Source: an uncultured Tateyamaria sp. (GTDB taxonomy: Bacteria; Pseudomonadota; Alphaproteobacteria; Rhodobacterales; Rhodobacteraceae). Taken from it: 64,000 bases of DNA. Positions within the stretch are counted from its first letter, which is position 1. The number at the start of each line of letters is the position of its first letter. Below the pieces are notes generated by a model. That model worked only from the letters and a program-made list of their open reading frames with translations. It was not told the origin of the DNA and searched no databases. The stretch spans positions 1 to 64,000 of the forward strand of contig NZ_CANMEU010000002.1 in assembly GCF_947497045.1 (NCBI RefSeq), written 5' to 3'. Below, in pieces: positions 34,046 to 42,542 of this stretch. The position numbers and the translations under genes were made by a program.

Positions 34046-34564
34046 ATGGCCGTGATCAGAAAATCGCTTGATGGTCTATATTTCTTAGGTGGGGTTCTGG
34101 GGGGTATTTCTATGATCGCCATCCTGATCCTGATCTGTATTCAGATGGTATCAAGATGGTTGGGAATGTCCTTCCCGGGGGCCGCCAACTATGCTGGGTA
34201 CTGTATGGCAGCATCGATCTTTTTCGCGCTTGCCTACGCGCTTAATCATGGCGCTCATATCCGTGTGACATTGATCCTTTCCGGACTTGGCCGAGGGCGA
34301 AAAATTGCTGAGATCTGGTGTTATGGATTCAGTGCCATATTGATCACGTTTTTCTTTTACGCTGCTTTCGAGCGTAACCACCAATCACACAAGTTTAACT
34401 TTTTGAGCCAGGGCCAGGACGAGATGCCGCTCTGGATTCCAGAACTTTCGATGACAATCGGCGCAGGCATTCTTGCCATCGCGCTCTGGGATCACGTCAT
34501 CCGGCTGCTCTTTACGAGCTATTCGGGGATTGAAGACTTGCCACCGGAAGAGAGGACTGAATAG
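34046..34564 (+). CDS. TRAP transporter small membrane subunit (DctQ family)
   Basis: A 172-residue membrane protein with four predicted transmembrane helices; the first is LGGISMIAILILICIQMV. The second region (NYAGYCMAASIFFALAYALN) has the conserved Gly-rich pattern of DctQ proteins. It links the periplasmic receptor to the large DctM subunit. AGGGGAGGG lies before the ATG. It ends three bases before dctM. Confidence 0.9.
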   Translation: MAVIRKSLDGLYFLGGVLGGISMIAILILICIQMVSRWLGMSFPGAANYAGYCMAASIFFALAYALNHGAHIRVTLILSGLGRGRKIAEIWCYGFSAILITFFFYAAFERNHQSHKFNFLSQGQDEMPLWIPELSMTIGAGILAIALWDHVIRLLFTSYSGIEDLPPEERTE

Positions 34565-34567
34565 GTC

Positions 34568-35896
34568 ATGGATCATTTTACACTCACCGCGATTTTCCTG
34601 ATCGTCTTATTCTTTCTGTTGGGATCAGGGATCTGGATCGGACTCTCGCTGATGGGCGTCGGTGCGATCGGGATCATGCTCTTTGACAAAGGGTTTGTGG
34701 GCGCAAACCTTACCGACAAAGCCTGGGAGAGCGCATCCAGCTGGACGCTGACGGCACTTCCTTTGTTTATCTGGATGGGCGAGATTCTTTATCGAACTCG
34801 ATTATCAGAAGACATGTTCAAAGGTCTTGCACCATGGATGGCACGCCTGCCGGGCGGTCTTTTGCACACCAATGTTGTCGGCTGTACGATTTTTGCCGCT
34901 GTTTCGGGCTCTTCGGCAGCGACGCTGACGACTGTAGGCAAGATGTCGATCCCGGAATTGCGCAAACGCGGCTATCCTGAGTTTATGACAATCGGGACAT
35001 TGGCGGGTTCGGCCACACTGGGGCTGATGATACCGCCTTCGCTCACGCTTATCGTTTATGGCGTGACGGTCAACGAAAGCATCACACAACTGTTCATGGC
35101 GGGTATCTTGCCGGGTATCGTGCTCGCATCGATGTTCTCGCTTTATATCGTGTTCTGGTACTTTTTGAAACGCGACCAGCGTCCCGAACCCGAACCCACG
35201 ATGACGTTCAGGGAGAAGGTTTGGAATTCTCGGTTTCTGGCCCCGGTGATCCTGTTGGTCCTGACCGTGATCGGTTCGATGTATTCCGGCATCGCGACGG
35301 CAACCGAGGCGGCCGCCTTTGGTGTGATCGGCGCGCTTGTTTTGGCGGCATTTCAACGGTCGTTAACATTCGAAACCTTCTTTGAAAGCCTGATGGGCGC
35401 AACGCGCACGTCTGCCATGATCGCACTTATCCTGATGGGGGCTGCGTTTCTCAGCCTTTCGATGGGCTTTACCGGCCTGCCACGAACGATTGCTGAATGG
35501 ATTGGTTCATTGAACCTGTCACCGACAGTGCTGATCCTGGCATTGATGGTGTTTTACGTTCTGATCGGGATGTTTTTGGACGGCATTTCATCTGTGGTTC
35601 TGACGATGGCGGTCATTTTGCCGATGATCACGACACCAGCGTTTGCGGAACTTGGGTTTGATCTCGTCTGGTTTGGTATCTTCATTGTGGTCGTCGTCGA
35701 GATGGCGCAGATCACGCCGCCAGTGGGATTCAATCTCTTTGTCCTCCAGGGCATGACGAAGCACGAGATGGGTTACATCGCGCGCACTGCTGTTCCCATG
35801 TTCCTGATCATGGTGCTGATGGTGGTCGTGCTGATCGTGTTCCCGGAACTGGCCACCTGGATGCCGGAAAACATGCGTGCGCGTGGCGGCGGGTAA
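34568..35896 (+). CDS. TRAP transporter large membrane subunit (DctM family)
   Basis: A 442-residue membrane protein with about twelve hydrophobic segments. Family hallmarks are GCTIFAAVSGSSAATLTTVG, MIPPSLTLIVYGVT, and a second-half repeat ending MAQITPPVGFNLFVLQGM. It forms the ion-driven channel (usually sodium-coupled) with DctQ. It is three bases after the DctQ-type gene and is followed by a strong stem-loop. Confidence 0.93.
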   Translation: MDHFTLTAIFLIVLFFLLGSGIWIGLSLMGVGAIGIMLFDKGFVGANLTDKAWESASSWTLTALPLFIWMGEILYRTRLSEDMFKGLAPWMARLPGGLLHTNVVGCTIFAAVSGSSAATLTTVGKMSIPELRKRGYPEFMTIGTLAGSATLGLMIPPSLTLIVYGVTVNESITQLFMAGILPGIVLASMFSLYIVFWYFLKRDQRPEPEPTMTFREKVWNSRFLAPVILLVLTVIGSMYSGIATATEAAAFGVIGALVLAAFQRSLTFETFFESLMGATRTSAMIALILMGAAFLSLSMGFTGLPRTIAEWIGSLNLSPTVLILALMVFYVLIGMFLDGISSVVLTMAVILPMITTPAFAELGFDLVWFGIFIVVVVEMAQITPPVGFNLFVLQGMTKHEMGYIARTAVPMFLIMVLMVVVLIVFPELATWMPENMRARGGG

Positions 35897-35906
35897 CGAA
35901 TGAAAC

Positions 35907-35939
35907 GCCCCGGCCAAACACAACCTTGTTGGCCGGGGC
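35907..35939 (+). terminator. stem-loop after the TRAP transporter genes
   Basis: GCCCCGGCCAA pairs perfectly with TTGGCCGGGGC across an 11-base loop, ten bases after the dctM-type stop. There is no following T run, so termination may be partial, with read-through into the reductase gene 31 bases further on. Confidence 0.65.
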
Positions 35940-35970
35940 CACGATCAAATCAACGCCGAAAGTGTAAGCT

Positions 35971-36825
35971 ATGAGTGCAGCAAATAAACTTGATGAACTG
36001 AACTTGTTGCTCGTCGGGTGTGGCAAGATGGGATCGGCTTTGCTGCATGGTTGGTTCGATCAGGGGCTTCGGGCCAGCCATGTCGATGTGCTTGATCCAA
36101 ACCCACCAGGGTGGATCAAGGAGATGGTTCCGCTTGGGCTTCGTATCAATCCATCCGAGAAACGCGTTTACGACGTTGTCGTCTTTGCGACGAAGCCCCA
36201 GTATCTTCTTTCTGCCGTCAAGTCGCTTGGTGATATCTCTCTTGAAAAGACGCTGGTGGTCTCCGTGGCTGCCGGTATCTCGATTGCGGGGATAGAAAAG
36301 ATGCTTGGCACATCCGCAGCGATCGTACGTGCGATGCCGAACACTCCGGCCGAGATTGGGTATGGCATGACCTGTGTTGTTGCAAATCAAAGAGCGACCG
36401 GGGCGCCTCTAAGTGTTGCGAAGCAATTGATGGCGGCGGTTGGCGAGGTCTCCGTGTTGAAAAGTGAAGAACAGATGCACGCGGTCACGGGGGTATCAGG
36501 ATCCGGACCGGCCTATGTCTTTGCAGTGGCCGAAGCGATGGAAGCCGGGGCGATTGCCCAAGGATTGCCCAATGAATTGGCCCGAAAGTTGGTCATCGAG
36601 ACCATCAGAGGGGCAGGGCAGCTGATGGCGGTATCAAAATCCGCACCGCCATCCCTTCGTGAGGCTGTGACGTCACCAGGCGGCACAACCGAAGCCGCAT
36701 TAAAAACATTGCTAAGACCGCGTGACGGACTCACCACTTTGTTTCGCGATGGCATCAAAGCCGCCACGGACAGAAGCCGTGAGCTTGCGAATACCTCAAC
36801 AACTGGCGTGCAGGAGAAAATCTAA
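35971..36825 (+). CDS. pyrroline-5-carboxylate reductase family protein
   Basis: A 284-residue protein with the ProC fold. The dinucleotide-binding motif VGCGKMGSALLHGW is at the N terminus, a second contact reads RAMPNTPAEIGYGM, and the C-terminal dimer domain holds the hallmark SGSGPAYVFAVAEAMEAGA and SPGGTTEAAL. Classical ProC reduces pyrroline-5-carboxylate to L-proline. Its position in a D-amino-acid dehydrogenase/TRAP locus suggests a catabolic paralogue working on a cyclic imine rather than the biosynthetic enzyme; that is inference, so no symbol is given. It is directly followed by the UspA-type gene with no gap. Confidence 0.85.
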   Translation: MSAANKLDELNLLLVGCGKMGSALLHGWFDQGLRASHVDVLDPNPPGWIKEMVPLGLRINPSEKRVYDVVVFATKPQYLLSAVKSLGDISLEKTLVVSVAAGISIAGIEKMLGTSAAIVRAMPNTPAEIGYGMTCVVANQRATGAPLSVAKQLMAAVGEVSVLKSEEQMHAVTGVSGSGPAYVFAVAEAMEAGAIAQGLPNELARKLVIETIRGAGQLMAVSKSAPPSLREAVTSPGGTTEAALKTLLRPRDGLTTLFRDGIKAATDRSRELANTSTTGVQEKI

Positions 36826-37236
36826 ATGAAACGTAACTCCATTCTGGTACCAGTCTCTGTAAATCAGCTGGATATGGCCGGGAAGGCGCTGAACGAAGCG
36901 CGCGAGATGTTATCTGAGGGTGGAACGATAACGGTCCTGAACTCGCATGAACCGATCCCCGGACCGGCGCGTCACTATCTCGACAAAGGTGCCATCAAGG
37001 ATCGGGACGCCGAGATCTCGAACATACTTCGGGAATTTGTCGGTGAGGATCCAAGATGCAAGATAGAGTTGGTCAGCGGACGGGCCGGTGTGACCATCGT
37101 GGAATTTGCACGCACGCACAGTGTCGATTGCATCATTATCTCATCGCACAGGCCGGATTTGTCTGATTACCTTTTGGGCTCGACCGCATCCCGTGTCGTC
37201 AGGCATGCGCAATGTTCAGTCTTCGTCTTGAGGTAA
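36826..37236 (+). CDS. universal stress protein (UspA family)
   Basis: A 136-residue single-domain UspA protein, with KRNSILVPVSVNQLDMAGKAL at the start and the C-terminal strand-helix LLGSTASRVVRHAQCSVFVL. The ATP-binding signature is partly eroded: the usual first glycine pair is replaced (SSHRPDLSD), while the final GS is kept. It abuts the P5C-reductase-like gene, and UspA genes often close TRAP transporter operons, where they may bind ATP and tune transport. Confidence 0.85.
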   Translation: MKRNSILVPVSVNQLDMAGKALNEAREMLSEGGTITVLNSHEPIPGPARHYLDKGAIKDRDAEISNILREFVGEDPRCKIELVSGRAGVTIVEFARTHSVDCIIISSHRPDLSDYLLGSTASRVVRHAQCSVFVLR

Positions 37237-37336
37237 AGGCTGGCGCCCGGGCAAATATGATCTTTATCGGTGCATTGGTAATGTAAGCGATGCCTGAGCC
37301 GCGACTCTCGTTCGTGTCAGGGTAGGGGGATCGGGT

Positions 37337-37705
37337 CATCTCTTCCATCATCTTTTCGCAGCACACTTCGGCGGGTGTCCTCGATCCGAGGGATTTCGGG
37401 GTGTGTTGTTGAAGCGATGGCAGACGGTTTTGATGCCCTGATCCGTGCATCGCCGGATGTCGCGGTTGCGCTGCCGGGCACACCGATCTGCGGCGAGCAA
37501 CTGGGCTTTCATCCCGTAGTAGCCCGTTCAGATGCGGCAGCTTATCATCCGTAAAAAAGCCCCGTTTGATATCGCGGTAGATTGTCGAGGCATCTCGGCC
37601 TAAGCGATCCGCAATCTCAGCAATCGGCATTTTGGCCTCAAGCCACTTTGCTAACTTGCGCCGTTCTTCCAGTCTCAGGTGAGAGTAGTGGGTTCCCTTC
37701 TTCAT
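37337..37705 (-). pseudogene. IS30-family transposase remnant
   Basis: The first 60 codons (from 37705) encode the N-terminal helix-turn-helix of an IS30 transposase (HYSHLRLEERRKLAKWLEA, then IADRLGRDASTIYRDIKRGF). After HLNG the reading frame slips: the +1 frame continues with YYGMKAQLLAADRCARQRN. The catalytic DDE core is missing, and the original frame picks up the C-terminal end (HTPKSLGSRTPAEV). So the element is broken by a frameshift and a large internal deletion and cannot move by itself. I did not find clear terminal inverted repeats. It marks the junction between the catabolic and polysaccharide regions. Confidence 0.8.
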
Positions 37706-37850
37706 ACTCCATGCAAAGCTCTGTTTTAATACAGAATTCGCACTTCGTTTGTGAATCCACCCGCAATGGGAGCAAAAGGCACATAATCAATATTATGTTA
37801 AATATATATAAAACCAAAACTCCTTAAAACCGATGCGAATGCCGACGTCC
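37706..37850. other. AT-rich intergenic stretch beside the IS30 remnant
   Basis: About 145 bases, strongly AT-rich around 37790-37830, with no gene. It follows the 3' end of the sulfotransferase gene and precedes the transposase start on the same strand. Confidence 0.4.
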
Positions 37851-38687
37851 CTATATCATACGCTGAGATGGCTGCGTCATCCAACGCTCCAAATCCAGCC
37901 CGGTGACCCGGGCCAGGGTTTCGACCTCGGGTGCGTAATAGCTTTCCAGTGCTCTGCGCAAATCCGAACTCAGCTTTGGATGCACCGTCGGGCGCACTAC
38001 GAGGCTTCGGATTGCTGTCACGGGCCGTGTGTTGCGCACCGGATCGATCAGTGGCCGCAAAGGTGTCAAGAATGATCGTAACCGTTTGGGAACAACAGCT
38101 TGCGACTTGTCCTTCACCTTTGACCTTAAGGGCGCGGCAAGGACACCCTGATGACCGATATGGTCGGCCAGACATTTCAGTTGACGCACTGGATGCTGTT
38201 GGATGTCGTCAAACCTCAGAAACAAGAACTGTTCCGCCGGAAACAGATCCAGAAAGCGCGCAACATGGTGTGCGTAGCGCCCGTCGCTGATGAACCGTTC
38301 CGAGGACGCGCGCGCAGGGTCAAGATGTGCTGCAATATCCGCGTCAACCTCACCGCGACGATAGAGCATGCAATAGTCCGAATACGCGCGCTCGACGGGA
38401 TTGCGGATTTGCATGATCAACTTCACATCAGGTGTATGGGCCTTGATGCGCGCTGCGGCAGCCGGATCTGTCAGATAGGAGTTCGACTTCTCACCAAGGA
38501 TGGTCCCAAGGGGACGCGGGAATTGATCCGCATACCACGCCGCACCCTTGTGATAATTACGCGAAAAATAGTGCAATTCGGGGTCTGGCATGGTGATGTC
38601 GGGGCTGCGCTGAAGCGAGTTTTGTAGCCATGTGGTGGCGCATTTCGCTCCACCGATGATCAGGAAATTCAGTTTGAAATCAGACAT
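37851..38687 (-). CDS. sulfotransferase family protein
   Basis: A 278-residue PAPS-dependent sulfotransferase. The 5'-phosphosulfate loop reads IIGGAKCATTWLQNSL near residue 10 and the 3'-phosphate motif MQIRNPVERAYSDY near residue 93. The heparan-sulfate-sulfotransferase-like pattern suggests a sugar hydroxyl as acceptor. It is the last gene of a minus-strand set with a glycosyltransferase (9 bases upstream) and the export protein, so sulfation of the exported polysaccharide is the natural reading. Confidence 0.87.
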   Translation of the reverse strand: MSDFKLNFLIIGGAKCATTWLQNSLQRSPDITMPDPELHYFSRNYHKGAAWYADQFPRPLGTILGEKSNSYLTDPAAAARIKAHTPDVKLIMQIRNPVERAYSDYCMLYRRGEVDADIAAHLDPARASSERFISDGRYAHHVARFLDLFPAEQFLFLRFDDIQQHPVRQLKCLADHIGHQGVLAAPLRSKVKDKSQAVVPKRLRSFLTPLRPLIDPVRNTRPVTAIRSLVVRPTVHPKLSSDLRRALESYYAPEVETLARVTGLDLERWMTQPSQRMI

Positions 38688-38696
38688 ATGTGTTTC

Positions 38697-39884
38697 CTAG
38701 GGCTGTCGTGTCACCAACTGTTCGTAGATGGCGCTGATTTTTGAAACGTGTTTGTCCGTACCGTAGTTCTCCAACACATCCGCCTTTGCGGCGGCGATGA
38801 TCCGTGACCTGAGGTCCGGGTCCTTTTTGAGCGTCAGGACCGGTTCGACAAAGGCGCTCGGATCGTCCTTATCGACCAGAAATCCAGTCTTGCCGTGGGT
38901 TATGGCCTCGGGGTTACCTCCGTGATCTGTTGCGATGACGGGCGTGCCAAGATACATGGATTCGATCAGCGTGCGTCCGAACGGCTCGTTCAACGCAGGC
39001 ACCAGCATTGCGTCAATTCCAGCCATATAGGGCTGGATGGGACTGCGAAATCCCATGAGCCGGACACGCGACCCGACCCCCAACTGCGCCGCCAGTGCGG
39101 GCACAGTTTCGTCCAAGCGGGAATCCGGGCGCTCCATCTCGCCAAAGATCAAACCGTAGACCGGGGTCTCTGGCATCTGCGCCTGAATCGCAGCCACTGA
39201 GCGGACAAAATGGTCGGGCCGTTTACGCACGATGATGGTCCCGAAATACCCAAGGATGAGTGCGCCCGGTTCGATCCCAAGCTCTGCGCAGAGGCCCGCC
39301 CGTGCCGTGTCCGGATCAGGCGGGTCTGTCGCAAAATCAAACGGGCTGTGAATGATATCGCAGCGGCCCTGAATGCTGCGTAAGGGATTGTTTGGTTTGG
39401 CATATTCAGACACGGTCACGATGCGGTTGGCCAGCAAGGGGGCGATCTTGTTGATCCCTACCCCGTCCGGATCCTGACGGTGGTGCCACAGTAAGGCGCG
39501 TCCTGACAGGCGCGTGGGCAGCACCCAATTGGCATGCATTCGTCCATCATTTGTGTGCACGATATCGGCGTCTGTCCGCTTCAACACCGCGCGCAATGGG
39601 CACAGGGATCGGCGCATATATCCCACCACACCCGTCGAATTGCTTACCGCGAGCGTGCGCTCGGATCCGAGGATCGGAATGTCTGGCACGGCCTCGAACA
39701 CATCGCCGCTGTCGCGCAGCATTTCGGCGAACGGACCTGTGGGGCGATGGATCAGGATGCGCGGATCAAACCGATCCGGGTCAAGATTGCGGATCAGCAT
39801 CATCGCCGAGATATGGCTGCCACCGATCTCGTCCCCGCCGACAAATGGAAACAGGACGCGGATGCGCTTGGACGTACGTACCAT
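38697..39884 (-). CDS. glycosyltransferase family 4 protein
   Basis: A 395-residue GT-B glycosyltransferase. The C-terminal half shows the family 4 donor site, EPFGRTLIESMYLGTPVIAT, with the EX7E motif and then GGNPEAI. The N-terminal half begins with a glycine-rich loop FVGGDEIGGSHISA. It should add one sugar in the polysaccharide repeat unit, on the cytoplasmic side. It lies between the export gene (17 bases upstream) and the sulfotransferase gene. Donor and linkage are unknown. Confidence 0.88.
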   Translation of the reverse strand: MVRTSKRIRVLFPFVGGDEIGGSHISAMMLIRNLDPDRFDPRILIHRPTGPFAEMLRDSGDVFEAVPDIPILGSERTLAVSNSTGVVGYMRRSLCPLRAVLKRTDADIVHTNDGRMHANWVLPTRLSGRALLWHHRQDPDGVGINKIAPLLANRIVTVSEYAKPNNPLRSIQGRCDIIHSPFDFATDPPDPDTARAGLCAELGIEPGALILGYFGTIIVRKRPDHFVRSVAAIQAQMPETPVYGLIFGEMERPDSRLDETVPALAAQLGVGSRVRLMGFRSPIQPYMAGIDAMLVPALNEPFGRTLIESMYLGTPVIATDHGGNPEAITHGKTGFLVDKDDPSAFVEPVLTLKKDPDLRSRIIAAAKADVLENYGTDKHVSKISAIYEQLVTRQP

Positions 39885-39901
39885 CGTGTGAGTGCCCGCG
39901 C

Positions 39902-41134
39902 TTACTCGGTCAGAAAGGCGGCAAGCGGTTGGATGGCTTCGAGCAGGTCGCCGGGTTTGACGGGCGTGTTGCGGTTCACCGTCATGGTTTCCGTACTATC
40001 GCCCGTCGTCCGTGTGATCCGGTAAATCGGTGGTTCCTTCGCGGCCATATACGACGTCGCCCCACCATCGGTTGCCATATAATCGCGGTGAATGGCTTGG
40101 GTGGTCAGGAACCGGATGCGCGCCTCGGCGAGGGCATCGCGGGTCTGTTTCAGCTCTGTCAGGCGGCGCAACCGCGCCTGATCCAAAATTCCCGCTTCTT
40201 CGCGCAAGGCGGTGTTGCGTTGCTGCTCGGCGGTGAGCCGCGCGACCTCGACTTGCAGGCGCCGTGCCTCCATATTCGCGATGCTGGTTTGCAGTGCAGC
40301 AACCCGGGTGTTGATGACAAGACCACGTTCCTGAAGCGTCGAGATGCGCTCAAGTTCTTCGTTTGTTGTATCGATCTGTCCGGTGATCAGCTGCATCTCC
40401 TGATCCAGCCGAACGATCCGTTCATCGAGCAGGCGCTGAAGTTCACGCAATGCCTCTTGTTGAGATAAAACAGCCGTTTGGTTGGCGTCCTTCAACTGGG
40501 TTTCGATGGGCGACAAGGTGACACTCTGATCGGTCCCCTGCCCTTCGTAGCTGGCGATTTCGGCCACCAGCCGGGCTTCCTGGGCCACAAGCGCGTCAAG
40601 GTTTACCCGGACCTGTTCGAGACGGCCACGCAATTCAATATCGGGCGTTGTCGAGGTTTGGCCCGGCTCGTAGGTGCGTGGCGCACCGCCTGCCAGCGCA
40701 AGCGCCTGTCCAACGGTGAGCCCGGCGCTGAAAGGATGTGCGCCGGGGCGATCCACGGCACCCGTCACGAAAACGGGGCGGTATTGCGAGACCTCGATGG
40801 CGACAGTTGGGGCATCGGGCAAGCCAATGCGACGCTGCAACATCTGGCTGATCTCGTCCGACAGCGCTTGGGGCGTCTTGCCGGTCGCCTCGATCTGCCC
40901 GGCCAACGCGACCGATATCGCGCCCCCTGCCCCGACCTTGTACTCACCACTGACGCCCGCCCATTCCTGATAGGTTTGATCAGTAAAGCTCCAATTGCCA
41001 GCGCGGATGAAAATGGTGTCGCCGGGTGCCAGCGCGTGGGTTTCGGCAAGGCTGGGCTGTGCCAGCACAACAAGTGCTGCGGCACCAATCAGCGCTCTGC
41101 AAAGCTGCGGAAAAGAGAGGTGAGGTGTGGCCAT
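39902..41134 (-). CDS. polysaccharide export protein (Wza/ExoF-like) with coiled coil
   Basis: A 410-residue periplasmic or outer-membrane export protein with a signal peptide (ALIGAAALVVLAQPSLAE). Residues from about 35 form the polysaccharide-export domain (LAPGDTIFIRAG, GGAISVALAGQIEATG). An SLBB-like segment follows (PVFVTGAVDRPGAHPF). From about residue 170 to 345 there is a long helical, Glu/Gln/Arg-rich coiled coil, then a closing strand region TVNRNTPVKPGDLLE. The layout is that of ExoF in succinoglycan export rather than E. coli Wza, and there is no lipobox cysteine. The ATG at 41134 is taken; a TTG five codons upstream is possible. Confidence 0.87.
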   Translation of the reverse strand: MATPHLSFPQLCRALIGAAALVVLAQPSLAETHALAPGDTIFIRAGNWSFTDQTYQEWAGVSGEYKVGAGGAISVALAGQIEATGKTPQALSDEISQMLQRRIGLPDAPTVAIEVSQYRPVFVTGAVDRPGAHPFSAGLTVGQALALAGGAPRTYEPGQTSTTPDIELRGRLEQVRVNLDALVAQEARLVAEIASYEGQGTDQSVTLSPIETQLKDANQTAVLSQQEALRELQRLLDERIVRLDQEMQLITGQIDTTNEELERISTLQERGLVINTRVAALQTSIANMEARRLQVEVARLTAEQQRNTALREEAGILDQARLRRLTELKQTRDALAEARIRFLTTQAIHRDYMATDGGATSYMAAKEPPIYRITRTTGDSTETMTVNRNTPVKPGDLLEAIQPLAAFLTE

Positions 41135-41149
41135 ATGTGACACGATCAA

Positions 41150-41273
41150 AAACCTTCAAATTTGAAATTATAAAAATTAGGGCGCACAAAGTGCTGAAAT
41201 ATATCCACTAATTTAGCATAAAAGCGGTCGCGTTCAAAATACAAACATGCTGGCGCATGTCTGCAAATTGGGA
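41150..41273. other. AT-rich gap between export and polymerase genes
   Basis: A 124-base AT-rich island within GC-rich DNA, with runs such as AATTATAAAAATTAG. It probably contains the promoter for the export-glycosyltransferase-sulfotransferase set on the minus strand. No gene is present. Confidence 0.45.
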
Positions 41274-42542
41274 TCAGGCGTTCTTTGGGGCTCCTTTTGG
41301 TGGGGCGTGGTCTGTTTCGGGCTGCGTTTGAGGATCTGCGCGTGCGGATACGGCCGCCGCGCTGAGCGCGAGGGCCAAAATGAACGGTACCGCCCAGAAC
41401 CGTGCATAGACATGCGCAAATCCATTCATGGCCAGCGCAAACATCAGCAGCACCGTCACGCTCGCGCCGCCAAGCAGCCGGGTTTGCGGGTATTGCAGCG
41501 CCCGCCAGCTGAGGAAAATACCCGTCACAAACAACCCCATCAAGCCCAACAGCGCCATTAGTGACCCCTCGGTCAGCAACAGCAGATAGGTGTTGTGGAC
41601 CGGCGCGCCGTGCAGGCTGACCACCCGGTACTGATCGATTCCCAGCCCCACAAACAGGGTGTCGCGCGCAATCCCCATAGCTTCCGAAATCAGCGCCATG
41701 CGCCCGGTGAATGTCCCCGCTGCGGTGATATCGCCGGTGGTCAGCGTCGCCATCACCCGGCGCACGAAAATTTCGGGCAAGATCGCCTCGCCAAACAAAA
41801 GGGTCACGATCAGCGCCACAAACCCGACACCCAGAACCCAGCCCATGAGCCGCAGGGACCCGGTGAACACGGCCAATGCAATCACCCCGATACCGGCCAG
41901 AAAAAACCCGGTATTGGACGCCGTCAGCATCAGCCCATAGACCAGTACGACAATGCATGTTCCAAAGGTTACAACCCGCAGCCGCCCCACATAGGCGAGG
42001 AAAAACGCATAGACGATGGCGAGGGCGGCCAATGTACCCGCGGCATTCTCCCGTTCGATCAGCGAGGTCAGCCGGCCGCTATAGGACATGAACCGCAAGT
42101 CATCCGGCGTGTAATGCACCACATAAGCGCCGTGGGCCATGATCACGACCAGCGACAGCACAAACGCCTTTATCAACCCCAATGTTTCTTCAAGGGGGCG
42201 ATTACAGATCAAAACAGGCAGCAGAAACATCGAAAACCCGTATTGCGCAAAGCCGATCAACCCGTCGCGCGGATCACCGTTCACAAGCGATCCAATCAGC
42301 AACCCGGTTTGCAGCAGGATCAGGCTCGCGATCCAGAATGACGTGGCCTCTCCAAAGAATTTCAGCGGCATGCGCTGTCGAAACGTCATGGCCGCCAGTG
42401 CAAAAAGCGCCATGATATCGCTGGCCGTGACGTAGACGTTGGGCAGCCTCAGAAAGTTCATGGGCGCAAGGAAGACAACGGCGAGCACCAGCCATGTCTC
42501 AACCTGCGACAGGCTCATCCCATGGAATGTCGGATGCCTCAT
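41274..42542 (-). CDS. O-antigen ligase/polymerase-like membrane protein (Wzy-type)
   Basis: A 422-residue membrane protein with about eleven hydrophobic segments and a large periplasmic loop. The Wzy_C/O-antigen ligase region reads FTGRMALISEAMGIARDTLFVGLGID and then HNTYLLLLTEGSL, where the conserved Arg and His-Asn are typical of these inverting glycosyl-transfer enzymes. In this locus it should polymerise repeat units from the lipid carrier in the periplasm. Its ATG overlaps the stop of the flippase gene (ATGA), so the two are coupled. The polar tail (PQTQPETDHAPPKGAPKNA) is cytoplasmic and without a domain. Confidence 0.85.
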   Translation of the reverse strand: MRHPTFHGMSLSQVETWLVLAVVFLAPMNFLRLPNVYVTASDIMALFALAAMTFRQRMPLKFFGEATSFWIASLILLQTGLLIGSLVNGDPRDGLIGFAQYGFSMFLLPVLICNRPLEETLGLIKAFVLSLVVIMAHGAYVVHYTPDDLRFMSYSGRLTSLIERENAAGTLAALAIVYAFFLAYVGRLRVVTFGTCIVVLVYGLMLTASNTGFFLAGIGVIALAVFTGSLRLMGWVLGVGFVALIVTLLFGEAILPEIFVRRVMATLTTGDITAAGTFTGRMALISEAMGIARDTLFVGLGIDQYRVVSLHGAPVHNTYLLLLTEGSLMALLGLMGLFVTGIFLSWRALQYPQTRLLGGASVTVLLMFALAMNGFAHVYARFWAVPFILALALSAAAVSARADPQTQPETDHAPPKGAPKNA

